A DNA stretch of 64,000 bases from Dillenia suffruticosa (Eukaryota; Streptophyta; Magnoliopsida; Dilleniales; Dilleniaceae). The position numbers and the translations under genes are program-made. Each line of letters begins with the position of its first letter. Position 1 is the stretch's first letter. Of this stretch, positions 10,501 to 22,866 are shown piece after piece. The notes beneath the pieces were generated by a model, which did not search any database, was not told the DNA's origin, and saw only the letters and a list, made by a program, of their open reading frames with translations. The stretch is from contig JAVTVX010000010.1 of NCBI GenBank assembly GCA_033439265.1, forward strand, positions 6,882,001 through 6,946,000, given 5' to 3'.

Positions 10501-12774
10501 TGATCATCCATTCCCAAACTTAATTTAATTTAATTTATTTTTGTTTCATTTATTTTATAATTAAGATAATTTTATTAAAAATATGCAATTTTTCTAGTGA
10601 AAAGAAAGTAAAATTATTATCATAATAATTTTTTATATTGAAACCCACCTAACATAACCAGTTGGAGCCCAAGCCAATGACAGTATATGGAAAACAAAGG
10701 AAAAATGGAAAAGGAAGATTGAAAAAAATAATTAGAATAATAATAAATCCATACAATTTCTTTTATGATTGCAATGTATATCTAGAAAATTGATGATGTT
10801 GTACCCTGCCTTTTTATTTCTTTTTTGAATTATCTACAATATGGGCCGAGCCATGGCCCTGATTTGCAGGCCCGACCCTCATATCAAGGACTGGGGCAGC
10901 CCATAATTCTTGGTATTAAAAAAAACAGAAAAAAAAAAATCTAACATAATCTACAAAACGTGTCTTATTTAATCCAACCGCCATAGACCGGAACACAACA
11001 CAATTAGCAATATTCTTTCTTTAATCACTCACATTAAGATGTTGATAAAAATCAGAATTAATCCAAATCAAAATCATACCTCAGTACCGATGAACAATCA
11101 CTTTAGTGGATAAAAATATTAAATTTTTTAACTGAATCTCGAATTTAAAATTAAGAAATGAAAAAAATTATATTGGAGTATTTTTCCTAAATTGGATCTG
11201 AAATACTTAGAACGAATTAATCAAAATATAATTCTGAATATCAATTAATTATAAAAAAAAAAAAATCTTACCATAGTCATTGAATAAGCTTCGAATATTA
11301 AAAGTAAAATGCCTCGTTGGTCTTCGACAGACAATCTCTTCTTTAAAGGAAAGCTCATCCAATCGAGCCTTCCCATTTTGGGCGAGAAGCAAATTTGGAA
11401 AGATGTTGTTCAAAAGTACATAAACATGGTGAAGTTTCTGAACATTCGTGTCTCAAGACACTACAACAAAAAAGTCAATTTTTCTAAGCAGTTGACTGCT
11501 CGAACGCCACCACCAACGTTAGTTGAAATGAAGGAAAGGAAGAAAATGAGGGAGGGGGAGGGAAGGGGAGAGAGAAGAAGAAGAAGAAGAATGAAAAATG
11601 AGAAGAAATTATTGCTTTCTTACGCAAATAATCCTACCGATCTTCAATTCATTTTCTAGTCAATAGGATCAAGGAAGAGATTTTTTCGAAATTTGACCTC
11701 CATTCCTTTCCATCACCTTCTGCTAACGATACTTCATGTCTTGCCATGAATTAAAAAAAATTATGAATTTATTTTAATGGATTCAGAAACCGTTTTAGTT
11801 TTCATTAAAAAAATTGTACTTAAGAAAATCAATTTAATAGCTAAAATATTGGGATTGCTTCCCTTAATTTGTGAATGCGCCTTTTGAATTAAGAAATATG
11901 TCAGTTTAACAAAATTAAATCCACATATATTTACTTAAAATTAAGATTATTTACCTAGGTAACTCGTGGTTGGCTGGGAGTTGCATTGACAATGTTAAAT
12001 CAACTGTCATAACTTTTATGTATAATAGGATACTATTGCTCTATGGATAAAGTTTTTTTTTTTTTTTTTGAAATTTAAAACTAATATGACAGTATTGCTT
12101 TACGGATAGCATGACATGGTAGTCATAACACTTTTATTTTATTTTGGAACATTAGGCTTGGGACCCTTATGGGATTAACACTTATCAAGCCCATCAGGAT
12201 AAAGTTGGGCTTAAGTCTAATTATGGATACAATTTTAAGTTCAAATATTAGTATAGTTATATATATTAACATGAATTAATTGAAATAATATGTTTTCAAA
12301 ATAATTTATCTTGTGAAAATTAATTTATTTTGGAATATAAATAACTGTGTGTATACAATTTATTTGAATATTAATTGACCCAAAAGAAAATCCATATTTA
12401 ACAGAATTACGTATGCACATGTGATAATAAACACAGTATAATTATTTGATTTTACGTATGAATAATGAATCAGCCTAAAGGAAGGTTCATTGTTTGACAT
12501 ATTCTTATTGTCAATGTTTAATTATTATACCAAAATATCTCTTACATGTTAATATTTTTGTTCAAAGATAAAATATTAATAAAATATCTAATATCTTGTG
12601 ATGGTATATACTTTTATTTGAATCTATTATTCTTTGGTTTTAAAATTCATGTGCACCTTTTTTGTTTGTTTGTTGTTTTTTATTCGGTTATGAAGACTTC
12701 TTTTAATATTACTATCAACATCATCTCAGCTCCTCTAATAAATAACTCTAACTTCAAGTCATGCAAGAGAATCT
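10501..12774. other. AT-rich intergenic region, no supported gene
   Basis: I see no domain, LTR pair or RNA gene here. A GC-richer island at about 10840-10915 contains GGCCGAGCCATGGCCC and related words and may be a repeat remnant. A poly-T run at about 12051-12070 lies between two similar words (ATTGCTCTATGGATA and ATTGCTTTACGGATA) and could mark an old poly-A retroposon. The frame at 11309-11659 is listed separately. Confidence 0.45.
11309..11659 (+). CDS. hypothetical open frame, 116 codons, doubtful
   Basis: The longest frame in the 10.5-12.7 kb interval. The first 70 residues have mixed composition (KLIQSSLPILGEKQIWKDVV...). The following 25 come from a GA-rich microsatellite and give a run of Glu, Arg and Lys. 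I recognise no family, see no signal peptide, and find no flanking intron that would extend it. The composition does not rule out an exon of a decayed gene, but I would expect a chance frame. Transcript evidence would be needed to keep it. Confidence 0.15.
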   Translation: MPRWSSTDNLFFKGKLIQSSLPILGEKQIWKDVVQKYINMVKFLNIRVSRHYNKKVNFSKQLTARTPPPTLVEMKERKKMREGEGRGERRRRRRMKNEKKLLLSYANNPTDLQFIF

Positions 12775-13370
12775 TTTGATAGTTCTTAGAGTGATGGATA
12801 TTGACATTGCATTAAGAGTAAGTTCTTTACCACCTGTTATAGATAAGAGTATCTCTAATAGAAAGAGGGATAAGAAAATGTGAGAGAAATCAAATCGTAT
12901 GTATATAATGATTATGAAGAGAGTCATCTCAAAAGCATTTAGCGATATTATGTCTAAAAAGATTATTACGGCTAGGGATTTCCTTGTGAATATTGAAAAG
13001 AGATTTGTCAATAACGAAAAGACTGATATAGATATGCTCTTAACAAGTCACATTTCAATAAGATATAAAGGTAAAAGTAATTTTGGGGAATAGATTCTAA
13101 AGATGTTCCATCTTACTTCCAAGTTGAAAACACTTAAAATTGAACTTTATAAGATATTGCTGGAGCATCTGGCTTTGATATCTTTTTTGGTATAGTTTAA
13201 CCAGTTTATGATGAGTTATAACTATCAGAAAAATACTTAGTATCCGAATAAGCTCATTCCACATCGGGTTCAGGAAGAGGAAAGGCTAAAATAAGATAAA
13301 CTAGAGAGTGCTCACTTGACCTCAATCTTTAAAGGTAAAGACAAGGGAAATAAAAAAAAAATACAGAAGA
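12775..13370 (+). pseudogene. gag: copia gag remnant (UBN2 type)
   Basis: Plus-strand copy of a plant copia gag. It starts with MDIDIALR, continues SNRMYIMIMKRVISKAF across a TGA, then has FLVNIEKRFVNNEKTDIDMLL and ISIRYKGK. Past a TAG codon at 13090 it carries a SKLKTLKIELY segment and a VQEEERLK motif, which in intact members precede the zinc knuckle. Several stops and small shifts are visible. Order and spacing match the middle and end of a gag domain of about 230 residues. The element it belongs to is different from the three related copia elements further right. Confidence 0.7.
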
Positions 13371-13394
13371 TTCTTTAAACATCAGTAGTACAGA

Positions 13395-13760
13395 GTTTTA
13401 TATATGCTCATGTTTGTATGCGTCCAGATATTGTGTATGTTACATGAATGTTGAGTAGATATTTAAGTATTCCAGGAGTAGACCATTGGAAAGTAGCCAA
13501 ACGGGTCTAACGGTACTTATAGAGAATAAAAGAATACATGCTTACGTATCAAAAGTCAGATCAGTTTGAAATCATTAGATATACTCACTCCAATTTTGGG
13601 TTGTCAAGGAAAAAGTTTAAAGTAGACAATTGTATATGGAGTATGTTGATACAAATTTCATGATTGTGAATCTCTTTACTAAGGGATTGCTACTGGTGTT
13701 TCATGAATACACTGCTCGCATGAATGTCATGTCATTTAAAGATATTCGGTTTTAATGAGA
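13395..13760 (+). pseudogene. pol: copia reverse transcriptase end / RNase H remnant
   Basis: Directly after the gag remnant come the last part of the RT domain (MRPDIVYVT, then LSRYLSIPGVDHWKVAKRV.RYL) and a degraded GYSDSDF-type start of RNase H. The text then jumps to the end of RNase H (LTKGL..., FHEYTA). Everything between gag and the end of RT, about 2.5-3 kb in an intact element, is missing, so this is an internal-deletion derivative. Stops interrupt the frame several times. Confidence 0.65.
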
Positions 13761-14164
13761 GTTTGTAATTTTATATTCCTCTATTGTAGACATTTCTGTT
13801 ACTTCAATTTATGGTATTTTGAGGTTATTTTTTATAGAAATATAGTTTTGGTTCACACTCTAATTTTGGTAAATTTTGATTTCATTATGGTTTAAGATGG
13901 ACCAAATGGAAAAAGGTATATTAAGATCGCATTATATAAAATTTTCAAACTACACATTTATATCATGATCCATGTCATTCAATTATATAAGTATATGTGA
14001 CCATTGACACGCCGAGTTACGAAAGATGTGATAAAGGTCACTATGATACTATGTTCGTATGATTGATAGATCAGATTGGTTATAAATACCTTTTGGCAAT
14101 GTCAACAAAGTTAAACTCATACGGTTATTTTGTAATACATAATTATAAGGTTACACATATAGTC

Positions 14165-14500
14165 CAAATGGAAGATTATTGGATATTTATCTAACATTGG
14201 GCTTAAATGTGAATAATTATGTATTATAGATGTCATATAAGTTTGAATCAATTTAAAAGTGATTTACTGAAATTTTAAATAATTTAGATTTTAATGTATC
14301 TAATATGGTATGGTCCTTTAAGGGGTTATTCTTATTTTTGTGATAGATTAAGATAGAAATACCAACAAATAATAAAATAATCAAATAGAAATTGTAAGAG
14401 ATAACAAAATTATCTATATATAATGGTTATAGTCCTCAAATAACTCGTAATATTCATTTTTTTTTACATTCTATTATCTAGAGAGAAAATTAAAAAAGAA
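14165..14500 (+). repeat. probable 3' LTR of the 12.8-13.8 kb copia remnant
   Basis: A purine-rich CCAAATGGAAGA at about 14166-14177 has the position and form of a polypurine tract, and the following TTATTGGATATTT resembles a copia LTR start (TGTTGGA). A TATA-like TCTATATATAATGG lies at about 14413. No second LTR copy was found upstream of gag, so the right boundary is a guess. Confidence 0.35.
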
Positions 14501-15259
14501 GTTAAAGGTTTTTTTTTTAAGGAAAACATGTAGATATGGAAGGCCATGGATTCAATTATATTTTCTCTTATGGATCTAATAATTTTTTAATAGTTTGATA
14601 TGAGATTTTGAATATATAGTTGATGGTTTTTATCAAAAGGTTATTTTCTAGCATTGGTGCAGGTGACAATGTCAAAGAATTGCTTGGACTTGATACTCCA
14701 TAATCAGAAAGATTTAGGGTTTTGACGAGAGTGTGATTAAAATGGCAATCCAACTTGGGATTGTCATCCATCTACTCTAGCTTGTATGGTTGCCCTAAAA
14801 AGGTGGAATATTGGCTCGAAAAACATAGACAAAGGTATGGTACAGCACATAAAAACAAAATAACTTGGTCAACTCATAGCGCAGAAAGAAAATCTCTTCT
14901 TGATCAAGCTCCAGGCTATTCCATTCTCCTTTAATTTTCTTTACTTTTTGGTACTTTAGGCTTGGCATTCATTGATGCAAATGTAGAGAGAGAGAGAGAG
15001 GAAAAAAATTAAATTTTGTTATTTTAAAAGAAAATTTTAAAAATAAATACATTTAGAAGGAGAAAATACAGAAGATTAATTTTTTAGAGGAAGAGAGTAT
15101 AATTATTTTAAAAAAATAAATACGTGTAACTCCGGTACTATATCAAATAACTAGCTAACAACGGCCATTCAATCCGCCAGTGTTCAACTAAATAAACTAG
15201 CCTATGATAGTCAATTCTAAGAGCTGATTGTCCTAACCACTCTTATTTAACGGCATGTC
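14501..15259. other. AT-rich spacer, no gene
   Basis: Contains a short (AG)n microsatellite at about 14987-15000. From about 15125 to 15264 the sequence changes to the type seen again at 20364-20525 and 21658-22357, i.e. the older host sequence into which the nested elements inserted. The minus frame at 14568-14771 has no recognisable domain. Confidence 0.5.
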
Positions 15260-15264
15260 ATCAT

Positions 15265-15882
15265 TGTAGAAATTTGTAAATTTCACTTAAATTCAATCAA
15301 AACTGTTTTGTAACAAGAAGTACCAGAAAAATTCTCAAGAAAGAGGTGGAGTTCGTCTATTCTCACTGAAGTATCTCTTTCATTGGATAAATATTTGTCA
15401 CTGAACAGAACTTTTTTATACATGTTATGTTATCGTATACTAGAAAATGGGTTTTACAAAAATTTGAAGTACAAGTTTAAATATGGATAAAAAAAGATAA
15501 AAATGTGATCAAATAAAAAAGAAAAATAAGGAGAAAGACTTATCAAGAAAATAAAATTAAAGAATAAAGAGAAGTTTTTCTATTGAATGTGAAAGAGAAA
15601 TTATCTTAATATTACAAAGATAGAGAAAGAGAGAAGAGAGATTTTGGAAGAGAAATTATCTTTCAAGTTGTGTTTACAAGAGAACAAAAAATCTCTATTT
15701 ATAGAAGATGGGGGAGAGAGAATAAAGAAAAACAACAAAAAAATTAAAAGAAAAAGGTGAAAACAATAAATGAAGAGAGAGGAGGGATGGACAAAGTCTA
15801 CTCCTCTCCGACAGCTATGGAGAAATAATGGGTCTACTTGGACCAAAAATCTTAGGCACAATGGGCCTATATATTTTCAACA
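15265..15882 (-). repeat. 3' LTR (618 bp)
   Basis: Starts TGTAGAAATTTG and ends TTTTCAACA on the plus strand. It lacks about 54 bp present in the other LTR near 20235-20290, which accounts for the length difference. Confidence 0.9.
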
Positions 15883-15889
15883 CTCCCCC

Positions 15890-17230
15890 TCAAGTGAACC
15901 CAAATATATAGCGAACCAAACAATAAATGAATAGCCGATTGGTTATCACAAAAAAGCTGAATTGATATTGTGACCTTGAACCCCAGGTTTTCAACTAAAG
16001 ATTTAAGCCATATAATCTTACCTATTGCTGTTGCCATAACTCTATATTCTACTTCCATACTAGATCTTGAAACTACTCATTGTTTCTTACTTCTCCAAGA
16101 CACTAGATTACCTCCCACAAATATGCAAAAACTTATTGTACACCTTCTATCTTGAGAATCTCTAGCCCAATCCGCATCATAATATCCAATAATTTCATAA
16201 CTTTGGTTGCACTTCATCCATATTCCACACCCAAGAGAGCCCTTTAGGTATCTCAAGATCCTTTCGGTTGCTCTCTAATGTCCCATTTTTTTATTATGCA
16301 TATGCTGACTGATTCGGCTAACCACATATGCTATATCTGACCTGGTGATCATCAAATAAATGAGCTTCCCAACGAGTCTTTGGTATCTCAGTATGTCAGT
16401 AAAGAATTGATTATTATCCTTTCCATCTTCAAAGGTTAAGATAGGGCTACTAGCTGGTTTAGTTTCAATTTTACCTGTCTCCTGCAAAAGATCAAACGTG
16501 TACTTTCTTTGGGATAGAACAAATCCTTTAGAAGAGTAGGCAAGTTTTATATCTAAAAAGTACCTTAATTTCCCAAAATCTTTAATTTCGAATTTAGACT
16601 TAACAAAATTTTTAACTTGATCGATTTGCTTTATATCATTCCCGATTATGATTATATCATCGATATAAATAAATACAACAGTGACATTTTCATTAAAAAA
16701 TTTTGTAAATAAAGATGAGTCACTGTAACACTTAAAAAAATCATAACTGAGAAGAGCGGTACTAAGTTTAGTATACCAAGTTCGAGGAGATTGTTTCAAA
16801 TCATAGATAGCCTTATTGAGTTTGCATATTTGTCCATCTTTACCTTCAAACCCTTGAGAAAGTTGTATGTAAACTTCTTCCTTCAATTCTCATCGCAAGA
16901 ATGAATTTTTCACATCCATTTGAAATATCGGCCAACTCCAATTTGTTGCAGGGGATAATAAAACTCAGATTGTGGTCATTTTAACGACCGGAGCAAAAGT
17001 TTTTGTGTAGTCTTCTCCATATGTCTGAGTGAAGCCTTTGGCTATAAGTCTTGCTTTGAGGTGGTCAATTGTTCTATTACTCTTATGTTTGACCTTGTAA
17101 ACCCACTTGCACCCTACCGCTGTCTTTCCTTTAGAAAGAATGGTGATCTCCTAAGTTTGATTCTTGGTAAGAGTATCCAATTCTTTTCTCATAGCCTTCC
17201 TCAATCCTTGATGAGCATTAGCTTCTTCAT
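15890..17230 (-). pseudogene. pol: copia reverse transcriptase and truncated RNase H
   Basis: The open part at 16275-16886 gives a 203-residue RT core: QLSQGFEGKDG, LNKAIYDLKQSPRTW, then the catalytic YIDD, then FEIKDFGKLRYFL and FVLSQRKYTFDLL. Upstream, to about 17230, the N-terminal RT continues in other frames (VNVKNAF-type region, degraded). Downstream, to 15890, RNase H is recognisable by GYYDADWARD, SWRSKKQ, SSMEVEYR and the CDNQSAIHL motif. After IHL the sequence runs straight into the polypurine tract and LTR, so the C-terminal part of RNase H is deleted. The RT copies element RNA into DNA in cytoplasmic particles. Confidence 0.9.
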
Positions 17231-17233
17231 AAC

Positions 17234-18720
17234 TTAAAGGTCTTGCACTTGGTCAGTGTCATTCAAGAACTCTTGATAACTAGAAAAAATATTATTAGTT
17301 GTAACAAAATCAGAGATAGGATGAGATATAACTTTGGAGTGATAATAAACTCCCTTATTTAACCATTCCAAAGGACGTCTTAATCTAGTTAATCTTCTAA
17401 GTGGAGGAGGTGGTGAGGATGGTTCCATAAGAATTTCCTCATTTTCTTCATTAACTTATTCTTCCTCTTACTCCATATTTTGTTCTAGAATTATTTCTTG
17501 AGGAGATTTATTTTTAACTCTTTGAGATTCCCAAAGAAGGATTTGTATGTCTCTTTTTATAAAATCTTTATCTTTGCTATATTCTTTGAAATAGAATTTA
17601 TTTTCTAAAAATATTACATCCTTAAATGTATAGATTTTACTAGTTTCGGATTCATAGCATAAATATCTTTTTTGAAATGATGCATAGCCTATAAAAACAC
17701 AACATCCTTAAAGGAGATTTTCCTTTGAGAATCTTTGTGGGAAGTCGATTAATTACATGTGCAGCTGTACTAATTGTATCACTCCAAAATATTTTAGGCA
17801 TATTTGTAAAAAAAACATCATGGTCCTTGCTGTTTCTAGTAAATCCCTATTTTTTCTTTCAGTTACTCCATTTTATTGTGAAATATAAGGACAAGATGTT
17901 TGATAAATAATTCTTTTATCTTTTAGATATTTTTTGAATTCATTACTTATATATTCACCTCTATTATCAGTATTAAGTGTTTTAATATGAGTATCATATT
18001 GTTTCAAGATAAAATTATTAAAGTTTTTAAATGTTTTGAAAGCATGTGCCTTAATGTGAAGCATGTATACCCACGTATATCTAGATTTATGATTTATAAA
18101 GTATATAAAATATTTGAAACCTTTTATAGATTCAATAGGGGATGTTTATATATCTGAATGCACAAAATCAAAGACATTTTTATCAATAGTTTTCAAAATT
18201 GAATAAAATACTCGGGTTTGCTTTCAAAGATACATGCCTCACAATGATCATTTTTACAAAATTTTGTTGGAAAATGTAATTTTAATGTTTGATCATTTGG
18301 TTGACCTAATCTAGCATGCCGAAGTTGATTATTTTCTTCACATGCTACAAAAGGTTGATTGTCTTGATTCAAAAAATATAAACTGTTCATTCTAGATCCT
18401 ATACTAATCACTTGGTTCGACTTGGGATCCTGAAAAACAACAGTATCAAGATAAAAAATAGGCTTACAATTTTGGTCATTAGTTATCTTACTAATTGACA
18501 TAAAATTGGATGTAAATTTAGGAGCATATAAGGCATTTGAGTTTTTTCCAAAAAATTCAACTTCCCCATGTTCTTTAATTTTCATGATTTGTCCATTAGC
18601 TATTTTGACTATTTTAGAATTGAGGAGAGGTTTAAAACGTTTTATCTTTTCTTTGTCCTTAACTATATAATAGTCACATCCCGAATCTATTAACTAATTT
18701 TCAGAATAATAAGTGGAGTT
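17234..18720 (-). pseudogene. pol: copia protease and integrase remnant
   Basis: Protease is marked by LIDSGCDYYIV at about 18665-18700, which keeps the DSG active-site triplet. The frame 18193-18585 covers the protease C-terminus (ALYAPKFTSNFMSISKI) and the GAG-pre-integrase zinc-binding region (RHARLGQPN, then C..C in KNDHCEACIF). Integrase core follows on the minus strand: an SDI box broken by a stop, then LNTDNRGEYISNEF at 17873-18064, holding the second catalytic Asp. An NGVTERKN segment with the expected Glu lies below 17880. The integrase tail leads to a Pro-rich linker (17234-17428) before RT. At least six stops are seen across the module. Confidence 0.85.
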
Positions 18721-18869
18721 CGATAAGTTACGAGAATTATTGGCAAATTGTTTTAGTAGCTTGGTGATACCTTCAAGAGCCGTTTTCAATGTCACATTCT
18801 GCGCTACTTTTGGTGCTCCTTGTTCTTTTTTTTTTTTTAGATGCTCTGGTTTGAGATAGAGATGAAGAA

Positions 18870-19654
18870 ACTAACATTTCTCTTTGGTGTGGTTTAACCT
18901 CTTACAATGTGAGCATCTTTTCTTATGAGGAGGCCGATAAACTTTCTTAGCAATGTGTTGTTCTAGTGTAGGAATAGAGACTTGTTGCTCAACTTTAAAT
19001 TTCGTGAACTTCAACTTTTAATTGTGAAGCCTCCTCAAGCCGCATGCTATCATTAGCCTTCTGAATTAGGAATTGGATTTCTAGATATCAAGGGAAGTCA
19101 TTCATCCAAATGATTTCTTGGCGAACATTTAAGAAGCATTCGCCAAGAGAGACAAGAAGGCCAAAAGGCTTATCTTCATCCTTTCATTTTAACAATATCT
19201 TCGAATCATATGTGTGAGGTCTTAGCATTTCCAATTCATTTCATAGATCTTTATATTCTCCAAATAGTTTGGAAAGAATTTTCTCCTCCTTCTAAATGTT
19301 GGCGATCTTCCGCTTGATTTCAAAAATTCTTCCCACATTCGATTCTTGCCGATATAGATCGTACATTTGATCCCATAGAGATTTGGAGTTTAGATAAGAT
19401 GACACCATATTTTTGTGAGTTTGATCTATGGCACTAGAGAGGAGAATGAAGACTTGATCATATTTTCCTTTCCATTCTTCATATGTAGGGTCAGTAACAT
19501 CAAGTGGTTCACTCGTTATAAATTTCAAGAGTCTTAAATCATTGAGTCATCTTTTGATGTGTCATATCCATTGGAAATAATTTGTGGAGGTTAGGATTGT
19601 GGAAGAAAAGAGTTCGGTTTGAAATGAAGTAAACGAGGTCGGAGGATTTGCCAT
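18870..19654 (-). pseudogene. gag: copia gag remnant with zinc knuckle
   Basis: Start codon at 19654-19652 (MANPPTSFTSF). The UBN2-type gag core follows, with its best preserved part at 19292-19528 (LDVTDPTYEEWKGKYDQVF, then YLNSKSLWDQMYDLY). Two stops break the first 50 codons, near QWI and IKR. A CX2CX4HX4C zinc knuckle (CSHCKRLNHTKEKC) is intact at about 18885-18930 and would bind element RNA. Size and order are normal for copia gag. Confidence 0.85.
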
Positions 19655-19686
19655 TTAAGAAATAATAGAATTCTGTACTGATATCA

Positions 19687-20358
19687 TGTAGAAATTTGTA
19701 AAGCTTACTTAAATTCAATCCAAACCATTCTATAGCAGAGAATACTAGAAAAGTTCCCAGAAAAGAGTTGGAGCTCGTCTGTCATCGCTTAAGTACCTTT
19801 TTCTTTGAAAAAATATTTGTTATTAGACAGAACTTTTCTAGACATGCTATACTATCGTATACTAGAGAATGAGTTTTACAAAAATTTGGAACACCAATTT
19901 AAATATGGACAAAGAAAGATAAAAATATGATAAAAAAAAGAGAAAATAAGGAGAAAGATTTATCATGAAAACAAGATTAAAGAATTAAGAGAATTTCTTC
20001 TATTGAATGTGAAAGAGAAATTATCTCAATATTATAAAGATAGAGAAAAAGAGAATAGAGATTTTGAAATAGATATTGTCTTCCAAGTTGTGTTTACAAA
20101 ACAAGAGAAAATCCCTATTTATAGAAGATGAGGGAGAGAGAAAGAAGAAAAACAACAAAAAACTAAAAAGAAAAAGAGAAAACAATAAATGAAGAGAGAG
20201 GAGGGAGTGGACAAAGTCCACTCCTCTTTAACGGCAATATGGCCATTGGTCTTCCAATGGCTATTATACTCGGTGGAGACCTCCAATGGCTATGAAGAAA
20301 TAATGGGCCCACTTGGGCCAGAAATCTTGGGCCCAAGTAGGCCTATGTATTTTCAACA
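19687..20358 (-). repeat. 5' LTR (672 bp)
   Basis: Pairs with 15265-15882. Next to it, TGTACTGATATCA at about 19674-19686 is a degraded form of the tRNA-Met primer binding site complement. Confidence 0.9.
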
Positions 20359-20363
20359 ATCAT

Positions 20364-20512
20364 GTGCATGAATAACTTCATGCTACAGTGGTTTCACTAG
20401 GAGAGATAGCTTGTGTGTCTAGCCCTCAAATCGTAGTAGACTCAATTAATCTGATGAGGTTAAAGTTCAACCAACATTGGGGTAGTTCTCAACTGATTTA
20501 GCATTGGTAGTC
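20364..20512. other. host repeat sequence between nested elements
   Basis: Short stretch of the same type as 21658-22357 (recurring words such as GTTCAACCAACATT and AACTGATTTAGC). I see no coding signature. It probably belongs to the old gypsy element whose gag lies at 22285-22362 and 28638-29150. Confidence 0.45.
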
Positions 20513-20525
20513 ATCTGCTATATCA
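20513..20525. repeat. RTE target-site duplication, left copy
   Basis: ATCTGCTATATCA, repeated exactly at 21645-21657 directly after the element's 3' tail. Confidence 0.8.
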
Positions 20526-21644
20526 AAACTTAAATATAGTTCAACCAACATTTTGCAATAGTGATAGACAATATCACAAAAATATCCAAAATGAAATAAT
20601 ATGGTGTATATTTTTCGCAAATGATATAATACTAGTTAATGAAACTAGAGAGAGTGTTAGTATTAAATTAGAGTTATGGAGAATTACACCGGAATCCATA
20701 GGGTTTAAATTGAGTAGATTGTAAACCAAATATTTGAGATATATGTTTAGCGACAATTATAGAAATGATGAAGAAATGATTAGGCTAAATGGGCAAGATA
20801 TATCAAAAAATGAACGATTTAGATATTTAGGTTCTATCATTCAAAATGATGACAATATAGATGGAGATGTGAATCATAAGATTCAAGCGGTTGGATGAAA
20901 TGGAGAAGAGTATCTGGAATTCTTTATGATCGCACGATACCATTACATTTGAGGGAAAGTTTTATAGAACCGCGGTTAGACCTACACTATTATATGATAT
21001 TGAGGGTTGGGTTACTAAACAATAACAAAAACAAAAAATAGTTGTAACAGAAATGAGAATACTTAAGTGGATGTGTGGAAAAACTAGAAGAGATAGAATT
21101 ATAAATGAAGAGATTCGTAAAAAATTAGAAATTAGTTCAATTGTAGAAAAAATGAAAGAGTATCGTTCAAGGTGGTTCGGGCATATACAAATAAGATCTA
21201 AAGATGCACCGGTTATGAGAACTGAAAACTTACATAGGCGATCTAGTAAAACGTAAAAATAGATTACTGAAAACTTAGATGCAAATTATTCGCAAAGATA
21301 TGCAAGTTAAGGGTTTAGAAAACGAAATGGTTTTGGATAAGAATGGATGGTGTAGAAAAATGCATACAAATTAAGTCAATATATTTTATATATTTATCTA
21401 TTGATTTATTCATTTAACCTTATTTTTCTTTTTCTTTTTCATTTTAGTTTTATTTTATGTTATTTCATTTCTACTTATATATATATTTCTTTTTATTGTA
21501 TTTTTATTTTTATTTTTATTTATTTATTTTATTATTTTTATTTATTTATTTCACTTTTTTTCTCTATATTTTTCAATTTTGTCTGTCAAATGGCTAACCC
21601 AAAATATTGGGATTAAGACTTAGTTTGTTATTGCTGTTGTAGTT
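20526..21644 (+). mobile_element. RTE-type LINE, 5'-truncated, 13-bp TSD
   Basis: Plus-strand 3' end of a plant RTE non-LTR retrotransposon. The coding remnant carries an FANDIIL motif at about 20618-20638 (the FADDIVL catalytic box with one Asp changed), then RFRYLGSIIQ, DGDVNHKIQA.WMKWRR, and LREKFYRTAVRPTLLY interrupted by changes. The C-terminal open part at 21053-21256 has MRILKWMCGKTRRDRI and SRWFGHIQ. The 3' end has the family-typical ending with GGGATTAAGACTT and a TTGTTATTGCTGTTG tail. A perfect 13-bp duplication flanks it. The 3' UTR at 21370-21590 is T-rich and yields a Phe-rich chance frame. Confidence 0.85.
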
Positions 21645-21657
21645 ATCTGCTATATCA

Positions 21658-22284
21658 GCAAGGTTAACATTAAGAAACCTCGGTGCATCAGCTAATTCAG
21701 TGGGATTAACATCAACAAGCTAAGCATGGCAATTCTTAACTGACTCAGCGTAGCAAACATCAACTAATCTAGCCGTGTTCAATGTCAGGTTAACCCAAAG
21801 GGACAACTTTCAACCAATCCAGCTTACGAGCTGACTTGATGGAACAATAACATTTATATGATAATTTTGCCTCTTAGTAGGCCACCATGGAATAATACCC
21901 CGTACCTTATCCAAGCAGTGAATTTGAGGGCTTTTAGCATAGAGTACCGGATATTTTGCTATGAAGTAGCTACAAAACCCATCTCCAACTCTTATAGTTA
22001 GTGGGCACAACTATCCTCAGCTCTAGAATTGCCGATGCACCATCTACGAATTCAACATCCAGTTGCTTCACAAAAAGAAACATTCTCGGCTACCATACAA
22101 TGTCTAATGCCAACCGACCATTATGATTGAACCCAAGCTTACATTAGCCAATTCATCCGGACGTAATAATCGATACAATAAGGAGGCAATTTACCGTAGG
22201 CAATGAGCTGACAAGCACGTGAACAGAAGGCCTCACCTAAACATGGGTCAACATGACCACACCTTTGCCGAGAGGATTCATAAC
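21658..22284. other. old gypsy element 5' region, no open gene
   Basis: Host sequence for the nested copia and RTE insertions. It contains recurring short words (GTTAACAT, AACATCAAC, AACTGA.TCAGC) at irregular spacing and no long frame. By position it lies upstream of the gypsy gag that starts near 22285. Confidence 0.45.
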
Positions 22285-22362
22285 ACTGATTTCATTCTCA
22301 AGCATGGATGATAAACCTACCATAGAATATATTAGCAAGTTTGCTATCCACTATAATGAGGT
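22285..22362 (+). pseudogene. gag: gypsy gag, left part, split by a copia insertion
   Basis: Reads SSMDDKPTIEYISKFAIHYNEV, the start of the retrotransposon gag capsid domain of plant Ty3/gypsy elements (pattern: FDG, TEYISKF, H). The frame continues after the copia element at 28638. It was cut by the insertion at 22363 (target site GAGGT). Neither half is functional. Confidence 0.7.
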
Positions 22363-22866
22363 TGTTAGATTTATTCACATATATCGGAAATGTGGTAAAT
22401 TACAAAAATTAAATAGTCAAAATTTTTTGATAAATATCTTAATATGTAAGTATTAAAAAAAATAACCAAACTGCGAATCGTGAAATCACTCAATCAAAAC
22501 TCTCGATCGGGATAGTGATTACGAAATCAAATCACCACCACAGATCCACACTCAATCCAAAGTACGGTGTACTTAAAATTTTTCAATCTCTCAATATTTT
22601 GTCACTCTACACAAATTGATCTCTCTCACTTCTCTCAACCACCGTCAAAATTTCTATTACACACCAAATGCACAGAATAAGTTCATTCATAAGAACTCTC
22701 TCATTCCACATTGGAGAGGTTAATCTCCATTAGTTAAGTGTGTTAAAAAATAGAGAGATTTTAGGGGAGTGGAAGTTAAAGAAGTTATCTCAGTATCCAA
22801 ATTCAAATTTAATTTGAATTAAATTTTCATGTGGTAAAAGCCCTTCATAGCCATATTTTACCGACA
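22363..22866 (-). repeat. 3' LTR (504 bp)
   Basis: Starts TGTTAGATTTATTC and ends TACCGACA. It is followed by TCTCCCACTTATAC, whose complement is the polypurine tract used by this copia family. Confidence 0.88.

Larger units (their letters stand above)
15265..20358 (-). mobile_element. Ty1/copia retrotransposon, 5094 bp, TSD ATCAT
   Basis: LTRs 15265-15882 and 19687-20358 are flanked by perfect 5-bp duplications ATCAT (15260-15264 and 20359-20363). Gene order on the minus strand is gag, zinc knuckle, protease, integrase, RT, RNase H. A polypurine tract (reverse complement CTCCCCCTC at 15883-15891) abuts the 3' LTR and a degraded tRNA-Met primer binding site abuts the 5' LTR. Scattered stops and loss of the RNase H end make it non-functional. 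The RT (YIDD motif, FEIKDFGKLRYFL, FVLSQRKY) belongs to a different copia lineage from the other three large elements. Confidence 0.93.
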